Positions 61,022 to 64,000 of a DNA stretch of 64,000 nt are shown here, in pieces (position 1 is the first letter of the stretch; every line of letters starts with the position of its first letter). The DNA is from Acanthochlamys bracteata (Eukaryota; Streptophyta; Magnoliopsida; Pandanales; Velloziaceae). The notes under the pieces were generated by a model that saw nothing but the letters and a program-made list of their open reading frames with translations, did not search any database and was not told the DNA's origin. The stretch lies in contig CM034142.1 of the NCBI GenBank assembly GCA_019914995.1, positions 2,136,993-2,200,992 of the forward strand, read 5' to 3'. A program made the position numbers and the translations under genes.

Positions 61022-61513
61022 GAGGTATTCTCCTCCATTGAAGGACACCCTTAACCTAAATAAACGAAGATCTCTCTTACATCCTCCTGAGCTCTCGTTG
61101 TGTTCTTAAGTTTTCCTTTCATTTCTTTACTTTCTTGCCGTAGGAACTAATCTGTGGGATTTAGAGTTTAGGTCTATCAGAGTTTTCCGCACGAAGCGTG
61201 GTGGGACCTAAACATCACATCAAAGAACTGTTGAGATATTCCTTCTTATCACAAACAACAGTAACAAGACATAAGCACATGACCACTGACGTGGCTTGAC
61301 GAGACGTTCTGTTTTGTGGCCATTATTGTAATAGTATAGTGATAAGATTTCCTTCCATTATTGTACTAGCCACTATGTATCGGGAGCCACGTAGGTTAGT
61401 GGAGTCTTGTCATTAGTTAGTGGTGTCTCATCATTATACTACGCCCACATGCATATGTCGGTCACTAGCACAAGATGTGGCTTATGGGATACGCCACTGC
61501 CCCTTGTAAATAC

Positions 61514-61523
61514 TATAAATATA
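61514..61523 (+). promoter_or_regulatory. TATA box, pararetrovirus-type promoter copy 2
   Basis: TATAAATATA followed by AGGGCTTCCCC and the 'aataaacctaaagc' leader unit, which is repeated downstream at 61965-62095 without its own TATA box. Confidence 0.5.
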
Positions 61524-62102
61524 GGGCTTCCCCTCTCGGTTGAGGTCACCCCTCATACCACTTGTGAATAAACCTAAAGCTTTAGTAGATTATCTCTAAT
61601 CTTATCTCCGTTCTTTCTCTGTATAATATTCTTCCAACCTTTCTGCGCCTCTCCTCTCTCCGTCGGGCTCTGTATATCCAATTTGAGGGCATAGTAAAAT
61701 GATGAGACACCACTAACTAATAACAAGACTCTACTAACCTACGTGGCCCCCGATACATAGTGGTCAGATAAAATAATGGAAAGGAATCTTATCACTATAT
61801 TATTCCTGGCCACTATGTATTGGGGGCCATGTAGGTTAGTGGAGTCTTATCGGATGTATTGTTTCTTTTAGTTCGGAAGAAAATTTGAACATGTATCCGC
61901 ACTAGATTTGACCCAAATACCTCCGGCTAAACATAGCATATATGTGGCCCCCGATACATAGTGGGTCACCCCTCATACTACTTATGAATAAACCTAAAGC
62001 TTTAGTAAATTATCTCTGATCTTATCTCTGTTCTTCCTCTGTATAATTTCTTTCGACCTTTCTACGCCTCTCCTCTCTCCGTCGGACTGTGTATATCCAA
62101 TT

Positions 62103-62114
62103 TGGTATCAGAGC
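62103..62114 (+). promoter_or_regulatory. tRNA-Met primer-binding site
   Basis: TGGTATCAGAGC is the complement of the 3' end of plant initiator tRNA-Met, the primer of caulimovirids and of many LTR elements. Degenerate versions occur at 62287-62298 (TGATATCAAAGC) and 62369-62380 (CGGTATCAGAGT), fitting repeated leader copies. Confidence 0.75.
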
Positions 62115-62304
62115 TTATATCGTCTATTCGTATTTTTTATCTTCTTCGTGAGGGCATTCTCCTCCATTGAGGATTACCCTCAACCTAAATAAACGAAGAT
62201 CTTCTCTTACATCCTCCTGAGCTCTCGCTGTTTTCTTAAGCTTTCCTTTTATTTCTTTACTTTCTCGCCGTAGGAACCTTCTAATCTGATATCAAAGCTT
62301 TGGT

Positions 62305-62428
62305 GCGTGGAGCTCCGAAGCTTGGCGGTGTCGGTAAGGTTTTCTTCCTTTTGCCGTAGGAACTAATCCGGTATCAGAGTCTTGGGAAGGAAAACTTACC
62401 GACACCGCCAAGCTTCGGAGCTCCACGC
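62305..62428. repeat. Long inverted repeat (hairpin junction)
   Basis: Arms of about 34 bp, 62305-62338 and 62395-62428, are perfect reverse complements, beginning GCGTGGAGCTCCGAAGCTTG on the left. The 56-bp spacer carries a degenerate primer-binding site. To the left, viral-type leader sequence runs on the plus strand; to the right, coat-protein-like frames run on the minus strand, so this marks an inversion point. Confidence 0.85.
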
Positions 62429-62645
62429 AATAGTGATAATTTGTATTATTGTATCTGGCCATTATTGGATATACACAGCGGCGGAAGGAGGAGAATTAAT
62501 TTTTCTAGCCAATTCCTTTTTCTGTAGTGAAAGGAAACAATCGTAGTATATATTATCCCAAAGTATCCGAACGGGATATGGATAATTAGATCCAAATATA
62601 TCTCAGTTGTTTGGTACTTTTTCAATCGAATATTTCTCCCGACAT

Positions 62646-62853
62646 ATAATGTATAGCCTGGGGAGTTTGCTTTTTTCTTTTTTGGGAGCATTGAGTGTTT
62701 GCTCAATTGTGTGACTTTCACCACATTTATTGTATGATTTATGGTGAACATAATGTATAGCCTGCGGAGTTTGCTTTCTCCTTTTTTGGGAACATTGAGT
62801 GTTTGCTCAATTGTGTGACTTTCACCACATTCATTGTATGATTTATGGTGAAC
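62646..62853. repeat. 104-bp tandem duplication
   Basis: Two copies, 62646-62749 and 62750-62853, differ at only a handful of positions. Each starts ATAATGTATAGCCTG and ends with 'atggtgaac'. They lie on the 3' side (minus-strand sense) of the zinc-knuckle block and would add in-frame-disrupting sequence to any viral frame. Confidence 0.9.
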
Positions 62854-62859
62854 ATATTC

Positions 62860-64000
62860 ATTCTTAAGTTTTCTACTGAATCATCGTCGGATGTATCCGA
62901 ACAAAGTGATTCAACCTCATATTCTGAGGAGTCATTATTGTTTTAGATATTTTTCACAGTTACGATGTGAATACCGTATTGATCGATATCACTACGTATT
63001 ATGCTTCTGATCTGAGTGGGACATTCTCTTGCGAAGTGTCCTTTCTGATCACATTTGAAGCATTTGCAACCAGATTTAAATTTCTCTTTATCTAGAAATT
63101 TCCTATCAGAGAATTTCTTCTCCGTTTGGAATTTTCTTTTCTCTTCTTGTTTCTAATTTCTCCGAGTAATACGAAATTTAGGGTCCTGCTTTTTTAGAAC
63201 TTTATCCCTTATTTCATATTCTGAAGGACAGCCAAAATCTTGGTTTTGTATTGACTGTATACTTAGTATAGCAATTGTACTCAAGTTTTGAAGACTTGTC
63301 TTTGAGCCTTTGCTTGCTCACAGACTTTCTCCTTTGTTTCTATACAAGCCTTTTTTAAGAGACCTGTAGAATGATCAGTTGTTTGAGCTGTAGCCCGAAG
63401 CTGATCATAGGTTGTTTGTATGAGATTATTCCATGGACTAGGGATTTTTGTAAAAAATCCTCTGATCCAGAAATTCTTTTGTTCTGTTGTTCCAAGTCGA
63501 AAAATTAGATCGATGTATGTAGAAGCAAATTCTTCTAACATACAAATGTCGCATAATTTCATTTGGAAAAGCCTTTTTTCATGATTTTTTCCTTTTGTAG
63601 CAGTTTCTCTAGTGAAATCTGCTAAGAGGATATTCATTAATCGGGGTAGTGCTTCAGTTTTATTTGGGATATTTTTGTGACGGTGGCTTCGCAGATTTCA
63701 GGAATGCAACGAAAGTAATCTTCCGGTTGGTCTGTATTGATGAATACTTCATGAACAAGCCCCTTTCTGATGTGAGATTTGTAACGAAGGATGTCACGGA
63801 AGCATGCGAGTATTCGTAGCCTTTGGTTTTTGTTGAGGAAAAGCTCTTCTCCAATCAGGAGTTGTTCTACTCCGGTATCCTCCAGTTGACGGAAGAAAAG
63901 TAGTAGCTGCGAGTCTACCAGAAGTTGCCGTTCGTACATCGAGATCATGTTTTGAATTGTGATCTCGGCTTGCATTTCCTTGACCTTATCATTCTCTAGT
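62860..64000 (-). pseudogene. Endogenous pararetrovirus (Caulimoviridae) coat-protein-like remnant, partial
   Basis: Minus-strand frames at 63637-63975 and 63281-63637 overlap in different registers and appear to be one protein broken by a frameshift near 63640-63660. Downstream on the minus strand (63021-63068) is a zinc knuckle of the form C-x-C-x2-C-x4-H-x4-C, the form typical of caulimovirid coat proteins, where most LTR-element Gag knuckles lack the first extra Cys. A basic Lys-rich stretch precedes it and an acidic Ser/Glu/Asp-rich stretch follows, again as in this family. A stop follows the knuckle region. The remnant runs off the right edge of the window. Breaks and duplications make a functional product unlikely. 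An LTR-retroelement Gag is the main alternative. Confidence 0.6.

Larger units (their letters stand above)
60880..62304. repeat. Shuffled intergenic/promoter copies of an endogenous pararetrovirus
   Basis: At least three related blocks are mixed. The 'gtagtgataagatt..tattgtac..ccactatgtat..gttagtggagtctt' unit occurs on the plus strand near 60907-60985, 61335-61435 and 61790-61850, and inverted at about 61694-61800. A 'tcacccctcatac..aataaacctaaagctttag' unit occurs at 61545-61670 and 61965-62095. An 'attctcctccattga..aataaacgaagatc..tcctcctgagctctcg' unit occurs at 61028-61160 and 62157-62275. TATA boxes lie at 61014-61021 and 61514-61523. This is the pattern of repeated, recombined regulatory regions seen at integrated caulimovirid loci. 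No open reading frame of note. Confidence 0.6.

Overview
The window is nuclear DNA from a eudicot plant. Evidence: an AT-rich background, GT-AG introns of plant type, plant-specific gene families (an ERF transcription factor, a CXE carboxylesterase, a CEP signalling-peptide precursor, an RBP45/47-type RNA-binding protein), a nuclear insertion of chloroplast ycf2, and typical plant transposable elements. The species cannot be named from the sequence alone. Genes are sparse; most of the window is repeats in various states of decay.

Layout. 1-2265: a decayed Ty1/copia pol region on the minus strand, split by a hAT-like element with an 8-bp target duplication. 3345-8187: a three-exon gene for an unrecognised 90-residue basic protein, with a 5'UTR intron that holds a ycf2 fragment and a first coding intron that holds a TIR element. 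10023-10712 (minus): an intronless ERF gene of the ERF108-112 type. 11-24 kb: intergenic DNA with MITEs, a possible long Ty3-type LTR (about 14.07-17 kb), and small gene-like fragments (PPR-like, possibly FAR1-like). 24136-38140: an RBP45/47 homologue whose exon order is intact but which carries a frameshifting deletion in RRM1, an in-frame stop, a second frameshift and a lost splice donor, so it reads as a pseudogene. Its 9.6-kb intron has taken up a SINE-like sequence, a Tourist-like MITE and a 3-kb Harbinger-like element with exon-like sequence inside.

41477-41791 (minus): a CEP peptide precursor. 42.6-46.1 kb: hAT-like, GC-rich TIR and MITE copies. 49.6-53.2 kb: possible CACTA end and the 3' polypurine tract plus LTR of an Athila-like Ty3 element. 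54.4-55.45 kb: a miniature LTR retrotransposon (TRIM) with a 55-bp internal region and an extra partial LTR. 59036-60055: an intronless class I carboxylesterase. 60.88-64.0 kb: an endogenous pararetrovirus (Caulimoviridae) locus, with shuffled direct and inverted copies of its promoter/primer-binding region, a hairpin junction, and broken coat-protein-like reading frames on the minus strand that run off the window.

The genes do not form a pathway or operon. The intact-looking ones (small basic protein, ERF, CEP, CXE) are separate transcription units in a repeat-rich stretch. No system without precedent was found. The points most worth a second look are the rearranged pararetrovirus locus, the multiply broken RBP45-type gene, the TRIM element and the Harbinger-like element with exon-like content.
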